DNA of 43,889 nt from a virus: positions 1 to 43,889 of the IMG/VR virus record IMGVR_UViG_3300010397_000024. The stretch is one strand, 5' to 3'. Below the pieces are notes generated by a model. It had not been told where the DNA came from, searched no databases, and worked only from the letters and a program-made list of their open reading frames with translations. The position numbers were made by a program, and so were the translations under genes. This document shows positions 21,688-28,898 of the stretch, in pieces (the stretch's first letter is position 1; every line of letters begins with the position of its first letter).

Positions 21688-21808
21688 GAGAGCCGAAGAG
21701 TGGCGGGAGCGGCAGGAGAAGATCCTGGCCCTGATCGCCATCCTGGAAGCGCGGCTGCTAAAGCGAAGCGTAGCGGTAAACGTAGTGGACCGGGATGAAA
21801 GGTCTTGA
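21626..21808 (+). CDS. 60-residue charged helical protein, overlapping start
   Basis: ATG 21626 lies behind GGGGTGGTG within the preceding small gene. The second half is a charged coiled-coil-like helix (RAEEWRERQEKILALIAILE). The out-of-frame overlap resembles nested phage genes. Moderate support. Confidence 0.45.
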   Translation: MTKSQPQVPTPTAPSILSATERAEEWRERQEKILALIAILEARLLKRSVAVNVVDRDERS

Positions 21809-21892
21809 GAGGCCCCCTCCGTACCTCCATGGCATCTCAGGGTCGCGGCTTGGCAGACCGCCATCCCGGTCGTAGTTCGCTGAGGAGACCCA

Positions 21893-22369
21893 ATGCAAAC
21901 AACCCTGTGGGATCGCCCCGGACATGCGTGGTGGGATCAGCGCGCATGGATGGATAAGCTCGGCGAGTGGTTTGTTACCGAGCCCAATACTGGCTGCTGG
22001 TTGTGGATCCGTGCCGTTGATCGTGATGGCTACGGCATCCAAAACGTCCAGGGCCATAGGCGATTCGCCCACAGGGTGTCTTATGAAATCCTGCGTGCCC
22101 CCATCGGCTTCGGCCTGACCATCGACCATCTCTGCCGCAACCGGTGCTGCGTCAACCCTGACCACCTGGAGCCGGTGCCGTTCGCGGTCAACCGTGCGCG
22201 AGGAGTCTGGGGAGATACACGTAGTGTGGGAAGACGTTGGCGCTCGCACTGTCAACGGGGCCATGAGTTGACGGCAGAGAACTTAGAGCAGTCTGAACTT
22301 CCCAAGAGGAAGTGCAAACTCTGCCGCCGACTACGCGATAGGGCTCGGCGGCGCAAGTCTTCAGTCTAA
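21893..22369 (+). CDS. HNH homing-type endonuclease (copy 3)
   Basis: This 158-residue protein has CWLWIRAVDRDGYG, RFAHRVSYEILRAPIG, then IDHLCRNRCCVNPDHLEPV with catalytic His-Asn-His, and a C-terminal zinc-ribbon-like CQRGHE...CKLCRR with basic end. ATG 21893 follows GAGGAG. Close in motif order to copies 1 and 2. The preceding 84-base gap (21809-21892) holds no visible gene. Confidence 0.88.
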   Translation: MQTTLWDRPGHAWWDQRAWMDKLGEWFVTEPNTGCWLWIRAVDRDGYGIQNVQGHRRFAHRVSYEILRAPIGFGLTIDHLCRNRCCVNPDHLEPVPFAVNRARGVWGDTRSVGRRWRSHCQRGHELTAENLEQSELPKRKCKLCRRLRDRARRRKSSV

Positions 22370-22417
22370 TCAGCGAGGGAAGTGGGCCCCGGGAGCGGGC
22401 CGTCTTGGGGGACAGGG

Positions 22418-22594
22418 ATGGCGCTTCCCTCGCCTCAGCCTATGACGAGAGCAGACCTCGACGCTCGGATGATGTCCACCCTGAGACTGAGAGAGTTACT
22501 GGTCTGCCGGGTGCTGGAGATCAACGCTCTGAGCTACCCTTACGAGCGCTGCTGCGAGAAGGTGGGTGAGTGCTGCCTTCAGCGCTACGCCTAG
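22418..22594 (+). CDS. Cys-rich small protein with in-frame amber continuation
   Basis: This 58-residue product starts at ATG 22418, behind GGGGGACAGGG. It ends ...CCLQRYA at TAG 22592-22594, then 21 more codons follow in frame to TAG 22658-22660, with GC-rich third positions and two further Cys. It may be a readthrough product or a gene broken by an amber mutation. It is the last plus-strand gene before the convergent block. GTG 22382 is an alternative start. Confidence 0.5.
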   Translation: MALPSPQPMTRADLDARMMSTLRLRELLVCRVLEINALSYPYERCCEKVGECCLQRYA

Positions 22595-22669
22595 GGCGGG
22601 TGCGACCCGGTAGCCAACGAGTACCTGCGCCGCACCTCGGGCGTTCAGACCTGCGACTAGCGACAGCCC

Positions 22670-23113
22670 CTAGCGGTAGTGCAGTTCCGGGTCGGGCTCC
22701 AGCAGCACCGCCAGCATGCCAGCGATAAAGGGTGGGCTGATCCACCCCAAGGAACTCGCCCTCGCCGGCCGGTTGCCCTTGACCACCGAGATCACGCTGG
22801 CCGGGCAGCTCCAGAGCCCCGACGAGTCCCTGACGTCTACCGTGACGGTGTAGGTCCCGTTAGGGACGCTGGTAGTCATCACCACCGCCGTGCCGGGAGA
22901 CCTCCCAGTTACCGAGTCCTGGCCTGAGACCGGCCCAGTCCAGGTACGTCTCGCAGTCATCGTGCCGACCAGCGAGATGGCTGAGGCGGCACAGGTATCG
23001 CCCGTCGAGCTCGCCTCGAAGCCGGGCATGGTGAAGGTGTTGTTGAGCTTCCCAGCCGCGGCACAAGAACACAGTGCCAGGCTGAACAACAGCACCAGTA
23101 GGTTGGTTTTCAT
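22670..23113 (-). CDS. Exported Ig-like or fibronectin-like protein, lipoprotein-like
   Basis: This 147-residue protein begins MKTNLLVLLFSLALCSC, a signal peptide with an approximate lipobox before the second Cys. The mature part is rich in Ser/Thr/Val strands (VPNGTYTVTVDVRDSSG), suggesting an Ig-like or FN3-like beta sandwich. The C-terminus is hydrophobic. ATG 23113 follows AGGAG at 5 bases. It is the last gene of the minus block and could be a host-surface lipoprotein for superinfection exclusion; that is inference. Confidence 0.6.
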   Translation of the reverse strand: MKTNLLVLLFSLALCSCAAAGKLNNTFTMPGFEASSTGDTCAASAISLVGTMTARRTWTGPVSGQDSVTGRSPGTAVVMTTSVPNGTYTVTVDVRDSSGLWSCPASVISVVKGNRPARASSLGWISPPFIAGMLAVLLEPDPELHYR

Positions 23114-23140
23114 GTGCACTCCTGCTTTCCTAAAAGAGTT

Positions 23141-23206
23141 GGCGGCTCCCGCCCGAGCCTGACTGGGGACGCTTCCCCGCTTACCCGTTCCGGATAGGGA
23201 GCCGCC
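23141..23206 (-). ncRNA. Structured RNA element with 10-bp closing stem
   Basis: GGCGGCTCCC (23141-23150) is exactly complementary to GGGAGCCGCC (23197-23206). Inside is a second hairpin, GGGGA (23165-23169), loop CGCT, TCCCC (23174-23178). Together they can form a closed multi-stem fold of 66 bases. On the minus strand the outer stem is followed by AACTCTTTT, so a large-loop terminator is one reading; a leader RNA for the lipoprotein-like gene is another. Confidence 0.55.
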
Positions 23207-23213
23207 TTACAGC

Positions 23214-23702
23214 TTACGGCGTGTCAGGCTGAGGATTACCGGCCGAGAGGTTCAGCACACCCGGCGTACCCGGCGCATAGGTGATGTCCACCGTGTCCGA
23301 AGCGTAGCCCGGCGCTGAGGCGGTGATCGTAGCCGTTCCGTGGTCGAGCGGCGTCAGAGCAAAACAGCTCCGCCCGTTGTCGGTGGTCGAGACTTCCAGT
23401 CCCACCTGAGCGGGGTCAGAACTCGTCCAAGTCACGACGACGCTGTCATCCACCGTGCCGTCAGACTTCTGCGGCGACACCGAGAGCAGCACCTTCTCCA
23501 CATCCAGTAGCTTGATCGGGGGCAAAGTAGCCATCTTGTATCTCCTTCCGTGGACTTCTGTGATGGCCAAACTGAGCTTGGGTGCTCGGTCGTGGCCGGG
23601 CTTCAGCAACGCTTTGATCTCGTCCAGTCGCTTGATGAGTGCCTTCTGCAGGTGGCCGAGCGCATGCACCACCTCGTGCTCCGATCGGCCCCGAGTTGTC
23701 AC
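23214..23702 (-). CDS. Ig-like domain protein with possible internal start
   Basis: The 162-residue full product starts at GTG 23702 (GGGAGGAAGC before it): a helical N-terminal part (VHALGHLQKALIKRLDEIKA), then an Ig/Big-type beta domain (SVSPQKSDGTVDDSVVVTWT onward). At codon 57 an internal ATG (23534) is preceded by AAGGAGATACA, an excellent ribosome site, and would give a 106-residue product with just the Ig domain. Both products may be made. Ig-like domains on phage particles often bind cell surfaces. Confidence 0.7.
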   Translation of the reverse strand: MTTRGRSEHEVVHALGHLQKALIKRLDEIKALLKPGHDRAPKLSLAITEVHGRRYKMATLPPIKLLDVEKVLLSVSPQKSDGTVDDSVVVTWTSSDPAQVGLEVSTTDNGRSCFALTPLDHGTATITASAPGYASDTVDITYAPGTPGVLNLSAGNPQPDTP

Positions 23703-23835
23703 GCTTCCTCCCTAAAGTCTGGCGTCTGACTTGCTATGTAACACGAACTCACTGCAAGATATGGACCCAAGACCCGGGGGCGGGGCTCTCGCGGTAGTCT
23801 AGAGGACCCGTTACGAGCACCCGTCTCCGGGATCC

Positions 23836-24243
23836 TTACTTCCGCCAAGGGTGAGCCGCCAGATAGACCCGGGCGCTCCAGTTGGGACTATCGGTAAAAT
23901 CCCTATCGAAGTTCCCGCCCAGCTCCAAGCCTGAGTTGATGGGCAACCTTTCCTCGACGCCGAAGAAGAACGGGTCCTCGTGGCTGATCCCAGGCTTGTC
24001 AGGACAGGCACGGTCCCAACGAAAGCCAGTCGTGAGGCTGAAGCCATCCGCCAGAGCGTCGTAAAGGCCTCCAGCGTAGGCGCTGCTGGACTCTGAGGCC
24101 GGGACTGGAGCCGGAGGCACAACCACCGTGGTACAGGGCTGGGCGGCCTTCCTATGCGGCTTGGGACAGGGGCAGGGCTTCTTGGCCGCTAAGGCCGAAC
24201 TGGCCACCAGCAGCATGAGCATGAGCAACATGAGTTTCTTCAC
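23836..24243 (-). CDS. Exported beta-rich protein, unknown
   Basis: This 135-residue protein is read from GTG 24243 (GGGAGG upstream). A clear signal peptide (MKKLMLLMLMLLVASSALA) is followed by a Pro/Cys-rich stretch (PCPCPKPH) and a C-terminal region with alternating residues (GLELGGNFDRDF, SARVYLAAHP), resembling outer-membrane or outer-membrane-associated barrels. This weakly supports a Gram-negative host. The function may be to alter the host envelope late in infection. Confidence 0.6.
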   Translation of the reverse strand: MKKLMLLMLMLLVASSALAAKKPCPCPKPHRKAAQPCTTVVVPPAPVPASESSSAYAGGLYDALADGFSLTTGFRWDRACPDKPGISHEDPFFFGVEERLPINSGLELGGNFDRDFTDSPNWSARVYLAAHPWRK

Positions 24244-24257
24244 TTGAGCGGGCCTCC

Positions 24258-24575
24258 CTAGTGTTTGATCTTGCCAGCCGTATGGACTGGCCCAACACCG
24301 GCTAGTTCTTCCGTCGGGCGGATGAAGGTCTCGTAGATGAGGCGGGCGATCGCTGCCTGTACCGGCGGCCAGAGCCAGCCCAGCGTATGGCCCAGGAACG
24401 TGCCACCGAAGCCAGCCGCGTGTGCTTCAGCCGGGGCCACCAGCTTGACCAGGATACCGAGCGCTAGGTTGAGCCAAACGATAAGCTGATTGGGCACCTT
24501 GGCGAGGGCGGGGAAGCGCTTGACGGCGATACCCAAGAGCACCATCAAGATCGGAGTAATCCAGTTCCAGTCCAT
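24258..24575 (-). CDS. Small membrane protein, holin candidate
   Basis: This 105-residue protein has one hydrophobic segment at the N-terminus (WITPILMVLLGIAV), a second around LIVWLNLALGILVKLV, and a possible third (LGHTLGWLWPPVQAAIARLI). It is next to other membrane genes and downstream of the endolysin, so a holin role is plausible. ATGA overlap with 24575-24706. Holins are too diverse to confirm by eye. Confidence 0.6.
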   Translation of the reverse strand: MDWNWITPILMVLLGIAVKRFPALAKVPNQLIVWLNLALGILVKLVAPAEAHAAGFGGTFLGHTLGWLWPPVQAAIARLIYETFIRPTEELAGVGPVHTAGKIKH

Positions 24576-24706
24576 CAGCGGGCCCAGAAGGCTACGAGCA
24601 ACGTGATACAGATGGCGAAGTCCACCATCCAGCCTGGGATCTTACCGAACGCCGACCCTACCGCCAGGATCAGGTCCACCAGCACTAGCACTACGAGTAA
24701 GCTCAT
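24575..24706 (-). CDS. 43-residue two-pass membrane protein, holin/antiholin candidate
   Basis: ATG 24706 has a very strong AAGGAGGAG ribosome site. The peptide holds two hydrophobic helices (LLVVLVLVDLILAV and FAICITLLVAFW) joined by a short KIPGW loop. It overlaps the neighbouring genes by four bases or fewer at both ends. The size and topology are those of small class II or III holins; only the lysis context supports the role. Confidence 0.6.
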   Translation of the reverse strand: MSLLVVLVLVDLILAVGSAFGKIPGWMVDFAICITLLVAFWAR

Positions 24707-25125
24707 TTCTTCTCCTCCTTGCGTTCGCCGATCTTGCTCGGCCCCATCGGGTCCGGTTTGCCGCCCGAGCCACGGATGGTGTCCCTTTGCCCCTCTACCA
24801 CCAGCCTCAACCGCTCGATCTCGGCCAGCGCTTCCGACAGTCTGGAGTTGACCATCAAGTGAACCTGAGCCGTCTGGTCGGCGATGCCGTCAATCTTCCC
24901 AGTTAGGGTAGATAGCCCCGACAGGTCTACCCGCCCGATCGCTTCCACCGTGTCTTTGGTCGAGGCCGCTGCCAAGATCGCCACGTCTTCCACCTTGGCT
25001 GCGATCTTGACGTCGGAGGCTTTCTGGCGGCGTAGTTGGATCATCGAGGCTAGAATCACCGCCAGCGTGGTCGGGAGCCCGGCCACCAGGGCCAGCACGA
25101 TAGCCGTCGCCTGGTCGGACGTCAC
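24703..25125 (-). CDS. Membrane-anchored coiled-coil protein, spanin-like candidate
   Basis: This 140-residue protein, from GTG 25125, has one N-terminal membrane helix (AIVLALVAGLPTTLAVILASM), then a helical region with hydrophobic heptads (LSEALAEIERLRLVVEGQ) and a Lys/Glu-rich end. The topology fits an inner-membrane spanin or a holin-associated protein. It is coupled to both neighbours. No lipoprotein partner is nested inside it, so the spanin reading is uncertain. Confidence 0.55.
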   Translation of the reverse strand: MTSDQATAIVLALVAGLPTTLAVILASMIQLRRQKASDVKIAAKVEDVAILAAASTKDTVEAIGRVDLSGLSTLTGKIDGIADQTAQVHLMVNSRLSEALAEIERLRLVVEGQRDTIRGSGGKPDPMGPSKIGERKEEKK

Positions 25126-25373
25126 GAGCCACGTCTCCGGCCCTTGAGCCAGTCGATATCAGCCGAGTTAGCTGCCACTCGGCCGTTGATGTGCTTGATG
25201 TCGGCCTTGATCTCCTTCTGGTCGTCTCGGATCTCTTCCATCGTCTCCTTGTTCTCCCGGTGCCGTTCGTCCTGCTGGGCGGTCATCTTTCCCCACTTGA
25301 CGCTGAAGGTAACCAGATGAACTAAGACCGCCAGACAGACAGCAGCGGCTGCCCACCAGATCTGGGCCGCCAC
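25122..25373 (-). CDS. Membrane-anchored coiled-coil protein, unknown
   Basis: This 83-residue protein, from GTG 25373, has a membrane helix (WAAAAVCLAVLVHLVTF) followed by a long charged helix (QQDERHRENKETMEEIRDDQKE on) and a basic tail. It follows the endolysin gene closely and overlaps the next by GTGA. It may pair with 24703-25125 in lysis. No family recognised. Confidence 0.6.
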   Translation of the reverse strand: MAAQIWWAAAAVCLAVLVHLVTFSVKWGKMTAQQDERHRENKETMEEIRDDQKEIKADIKHINGRVAANSADIDWLKGRRRGS

Positions 25374-25374
25374 C

Positions 25375-25803
25375 TCAGACCAACAATCCTTCGTCCCGCG
25401 CCTTGAGTCTGAGTGCCGCTAGGGTGGTGTCGCCATGGTGCTCAAAGTGTGGCCGGTCAGGGTGCTTCCACCTCCCGCCCCAGATCAGTCCCAGTTCTTC
25501 TCCCATGTCGCCGATCTTCTCCCAGTTGCCGTCGTAGAGATTGGTCGGAGTCAGGTCGCCGGGGTAATAAACGATCGCGATATCGAAGGCTCTGCCGAAG
25601 TTATGCCAGCTATATCCGGGCGGAGCGTAGGTCACGATTGGGCCGGGAGTGCTCCTGCCCTGAGCGTAGATCTTGGCTTGCTCATCCAACGTCCGCTTGG
25701 CCTGGGTGACGCGCAAGACGATCTGGTCTTGCTTGGCGCGCTGAAGGAGATCGAGCGCTAAGTCCTGGACATCGGGGTCGAGCGAAGCAATCAAGTCGGA
25801 CAT
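25375..25803 (-). CDS. Endolysin, M15-type peptidoglycan peptidase
   Basis: This 142-residue protein is a zinc D,D- or L,D-type M15 peptidase like T5 endolysin. SWHNFGRAFDIAI supplies zinc ligands His 67 and Asp 74, and DRPHFEH supplies His 119 near the acidic EELG region. The helical N-terminus holds the usual substrate-positioning part. ATG 25803 follows AAGGAG; GTG 25848 would add an unsupported extension. It cuts peptide bonds of the cell wall for release. No signal peptide, so it needs a holin. Confidence 0.85.
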   Translation of the reverse strand: MSDLIASLDPDVQDLALDLLQRAKQDQIVLRVTQAKRTLDEQAKIYAQGRSTPGPIVTYAPPGYSWHNFGRAFDIAIVYYPGDLTPTNLYDGNWEKIGDMGEELGLIWGGRWKHPDRPHFEHHGDTTLAALRLKARDEGLLV

Positions 25804-25881
25804 CGCCTGGAACTCCTTTTCCCCTAAGAGAAGCACGGGTGGACTCAATCCATGAGTCCCCGCCCGAGCGGTTCCCGTGCC

Positions 25882-27108
25882 CTACTGCCCTTGGTCTACT
25901 TCTGCTGGCCCTGGCCCAATCAAGCTGGCCGATCTTAGTGAGTGCGCCAGTATCGGTCCCAGCACGGGGTTGCCCAGCGCGGCAGACAGCAGCGCCATGC
26001 GCGAGGCAAGCCCGGGCGGAACACCGATCCCGGCCTTGATCGGTCCTAAGCCCACTCCCACCGCTGCCGGCGTTGGCCTGATCTCTGACTCGCGCACCGC
26101 ACGAGAGACGCCAATCGCGGTCTGTTCCGCCGCTCTGGCCGAGGCTACGAATGGAATCCGCTTGACCGCGGAGCTGGCCCCCTTGGCAATCAGTCGGTCC
26201 ATGTCGGGAATGGCCGTGGTAGGTAGCCCTGCCGCCTCAGCTCCTAGGGTAGCCCGACTCGCTCTTGCCGCTGCCTTGCGTAGTTCATCAGCCATCAGCG
26301 GGGTCATGGCGGCCGAAGACCTGGGCTTGGCCCCCAGCACGGACTTGAGCAGTAGCTCGTCGGCGCGGTCTTGGACTGATTGAAGCAACGCCGCATGGTC
26401 CACTGGGTTGAGTTTGCCGGCTTTCCTTTCTACCGCCTGAACGATCGGCTGGGCCACCTCGGCGATATCTACCGACGCGCCCCGACGAGTGGCGGTCCGC
26501 AGTAGCCGCACCACGTTCGCGGTGGCAGCGTTTCGTACCTGATCGGCTGCTCTCACCCCACCCTTGCCAAACCAGCGGTTCACGCTGGCACCTTGACGCA
26601 GGGCGTCTTCCACCACCGTGGGGAAGTTCCTGACCAGTGCTTTGGCGGGGGCCAGCGCCTTGGCCATCTGGGACTTCGCAAATGCCCCAGTAACGGCTTT
26701 CACACCCGGCTGGACCCACTGGGTCGGGATGCCCTCAAACGCGCCCTGGAGGGCAGCAGCGTTCGCCTGCTGCTTGTAGGCCTCCATCGGTCCCGAAGGC
26801 CCCTCCACGCCGAGGGGGCCTGACAGAGCCTGCTCTACGGCCTTACCTGCCGCACCGCCTGCCATTGCTAGGCCGACGGGAACCTCTAGCTGCCCGGCTG
26901 CTAGCGCTGGAGCACCCAAAGCCGCGCCGATGGTGGCACCGTAAGCCGGTAGGTTCTTGGCCTGGGTCCTGGCTAGGCGCTTGAGGAAGCCCGGCTGGGA
27001 TCGGGTGTGCTCCTTGACTGTCACTGCTGGAGTGCCGCCAGCCTCGGTAGCCAGTGAGTCGTAGTTCACCGCCCCCGCGTCGGCTGCCAGCTTGTCGTAA
27101 TCCGGCAT
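25882..27108 (-). CDS. Ala-rich internal virion protein candidate
   Basis: This 408-residue protein is rich in Ala and helical, with hydrophobic stretches (ALGAPALAAGQLEVPVGLAM and PIKAGIGVPPGLASRMALL) and a basic middle. Such proteins between the tail fibres and lysis genes in podoviruses are usually ejected internal proteins. It begins directly after the previous stop (TAG then ATG). No family signature is identifiable. Confidence 0.55.
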   Translation of the reverse strand: MPDYDKLAADAGAVNYDSLATEAGGTPAVTVKEHTRSQPGFLKRLARTQAKNLPAYGATIGAALGAPALAAGQLEVPVGLAMAGGAAGKAVEQALSGPLGVEGPSGPMEAYKQQANAAALQGAFEGIPTQWVQPGVKAVTGAFAKSQMAKALAPAKALVRNFPTVVEDALRQGASVNRWFGKGGVRAADQVRNAATANVVRLLRTATRRGASVDIAEVAQPIVQAVERKAGKLNPVDHAALLQSVQDRADELLLKSVLGAKPRSSAAMTPLMADELRKAAARASRATLGAEAAGLPTTAIPDMDRLIAKGASSAVKRIPFVASARAAEQTAIGVSRAVRESEIRPTPAAVGVGLGPIKAGIGVPPGLASRMALLSAALGNPVLGPILAHSLRSASLIGPGPAEVDQGQ

Positions 27109-28428
27109 CTACTTGATCCCGGCCTTGCGCTTGAACTCATCGGCCGCTTGCTGCGATGGGAAGTGGTAGGTCTTGCCGTTGGGGGCCTCCACCGAGATCA
27201 ACTGGGGCGCAGCACCCCCACCACCTGCCGCCGGGGGCTCGAAACCCCCTTGGCTAGGCAAGGCCGCCCCCACCTGGTTGATTGAGTTGATGCGGTACTG
27301 GAGGTTGGCCCGCTCACGCTGGACCCCCGACATGATCCGGTTGACCGGCCAGTCGGCATGGAGCACCCGTCCCGCTAGCTTCATCGCCTCGGTCGTCGGC
27401 ACACCGCCCGCCGAGTAGATGTTCGATAGTTCGGGAATCAGCGTGGCGATCTGGCCGTTGAGTTGGGTGGCCACGTCCTGGGCCTCGGGACTCATCAGCC
27501 CCCACTCGCGGCTGGCCTTAACGGTGAGTGCGTTGAGCGGCGTGTTACGGAACTGAGGCTGGAGCTCGGCCAGGCGCTTGGCCAACTTCTCGACATCATC
27601 GAGACCTTGAGTCACGGTGTTGGCTGACTGGCGAATCTGAAGCTGGAGACGCCCGTTGAGCGTGGCGAAGTGGCGCTGGACCGCTGAGAAGTCCTGCTGG
27701 GCCCGGGTCAGGTTGAAACCCTGGCGTGCCAGTTGGGTAGCGACTGGCCCCTGCGCTAGCCGGGAGTACTGCGACAAGTTGGGCGGCAGGTCGCCACGGA
27801 TGATCCCGTCAGCGATGGCCTTGGGGTCGGTCTCGCTATAGGACTGGCCGAAGGCACCGCCCCCGCCAGCGGGCTTGGCCTTGTCCTCAGCCATCCGGCT
27901 CTGGTGCTCAATCTCCAGCAGGGCCTTCTTGTCTTCCAGGTCCGAGGCCCGTTTGTGGTTGGCGTTGGCGATGTCGAGCTGTTTCTGGAGCGTCTCAACC
28001 TGAGTACGGAACTTGTGCTCCGTCTCTAGGTCTCCCGCCTTCTGGGCCTCTTTAGCTCTTAGCAGGGCTGTGTCCTGCAGCGCCTGCAGATTGTCCGCTC
28101 GCTGTTTCAGTTGCTCAGCGCGGGACTTCTGGACTACTTGCTGAGCGTTCTCGCGATAGCTCGGCGTCCCGCCTAGCACCGAGGCGGTGTTGCCACCGAG
28201 CATGGTGAGGAACTGGGCGAAGTCGGGGCCTGGCGCAGGCTGTGCCGCCGCTTGTTGGTAAGCCTGGGCTGCCTGACTAGCGCCTTGCTGGGCGGCTTGA
28301 GTGCTCTGCTCTAGCGCCTGCTGCTGCTGTGCCGCAAGCGCTTGCATTTGGAGCAGCACCTGGGCCTGCTCGGGGTCATAGCCCCCTTGGAGCGTGTTGT
28401 CGAGAGAGGCCTGGGGCGGGACGGCCAT
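27109..28428 (-). CDS. Gln/Ala-rich coiled-coil internal virion protein candidate
   Basis: This 439-residue protein has a Gln-rich N-terminal third (QALAAQQQQALEQSTQAAQQ), a coiled coil around 130-185 (RAEQLKQRADNLQALQDTAL onward), and a helical C-terminal half ending TYHFPSQQAADEFKRKAGIK. The pattern resembles podovirus ejection proteins. ATG 28428 overlaps the HNH stop (TGATG) and has GGAGG; the longer frame to 28449 is not needed. Confidence 0.6.
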   Translation of the reverse strand: MAVPPQASLDNTLQGGYDPEQAQVLLQMQALAAQQQQALEQSTQAAQQGASQAAQAYQQAAAQPAPGPDFAQFLTMLGGNTASVLGGTPSYRENAQQVVQKSRAEQLKQRADNLQALQDTALLRAKEAQKAGDLETEHKFRTQVETLQKQLDIANANHKRASDLEDKKALLEIEHQSRMAEDKAKPAGGGGAFGQSYSETDPKAIADGIIRGDLPPNLSQYSRLAQGPVATQLARQGFNLTRAQQDFSAVQRHFATLNGRLQLQIRQSANTVTQGLDDVEKLAKRLAELQPQFRNTPLNALTVKASREWGLMSPEAQDVATQLNGQIATLIPELSNIYSAGGVPTTEAMKLAGRVLHADWPVNRIMSGVQRERANLQYRINSINQVGAALPSQGGFEPPAAGGGGAAPQLISVEAPNGKTYHFPSQQAADEFKRKAGIK

Positions 28429-28898
28429 CAGTCCTCCAAGTGTCGCCATATCTGGCGACGAAGGATGCGGAGCACCGTGATATCGCGTACGCCATAGCGA
28501 CGGCCAAGCTCGGCCCGAGTCAGCGAATCGCCCAGAGCGCGTATCTCACGGACCTGACTAGCGGTCAGCTTTGCGCTGTGCTGACGTTCACCCCAAGCGG
28601 AGCGCTTGCGGACGACCTTGTCCCTCATGTTGTCAGCGTGGTTGCCAAGGTAGAGATGGGACGGCTTGACGCAAGAGCGGTTGTCGCAATGGTGGAGCAC
28701 CTGCGCGTGTCGTGGCAGCCGTCCGTAGACCAACTTCCAGGCCGCCCGGTGAGCGCGCCAGTACTCGCCCTGCATGCAGATCGAGCCGTAGCCGCCACCA
28801 GTGCCGCCAATCTTGGCCGCCTGCCAGTCCCAGCAACCTGGACCGATAGCCACTCGTGACCAGAACTTCCGCTCCGGCAGAGCGACGTTGTACTTCAT
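28428..28898 (-). CDS. HNH homing-type endonuclease with C-terminal DNA-binding domain (copy 4)
   Basis: This 156-residue protein has CWDWQAAKI, YWRAHRAAWKLVYGRLP, then HHCDNRSCVKPSHLYLG as the HNH core, and a C-terminal segment AKLTASQVREIRALGDSLTR leading into a short HTH-like part (IWRHL end). It sits between two internal virion genes, overlapping one by ATGA and the other by one base. It is the same class as copy 5 at 35433. Confidence 0.88.
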   Translation of the reverse strand: MKYNVALPERKFWSRVAIGPGCWDWQAAKIGGTGGGYGSICMQGEYWRAHRAAWKLVYGRLPRHAQVLHHCDNRSCVKPSHLYLGNHADNMRDKVVRKRSAWGERQHSAKLTASQVREIRALGDSLTRAELGRRYGVRDITVLRILRRQIWRHLED

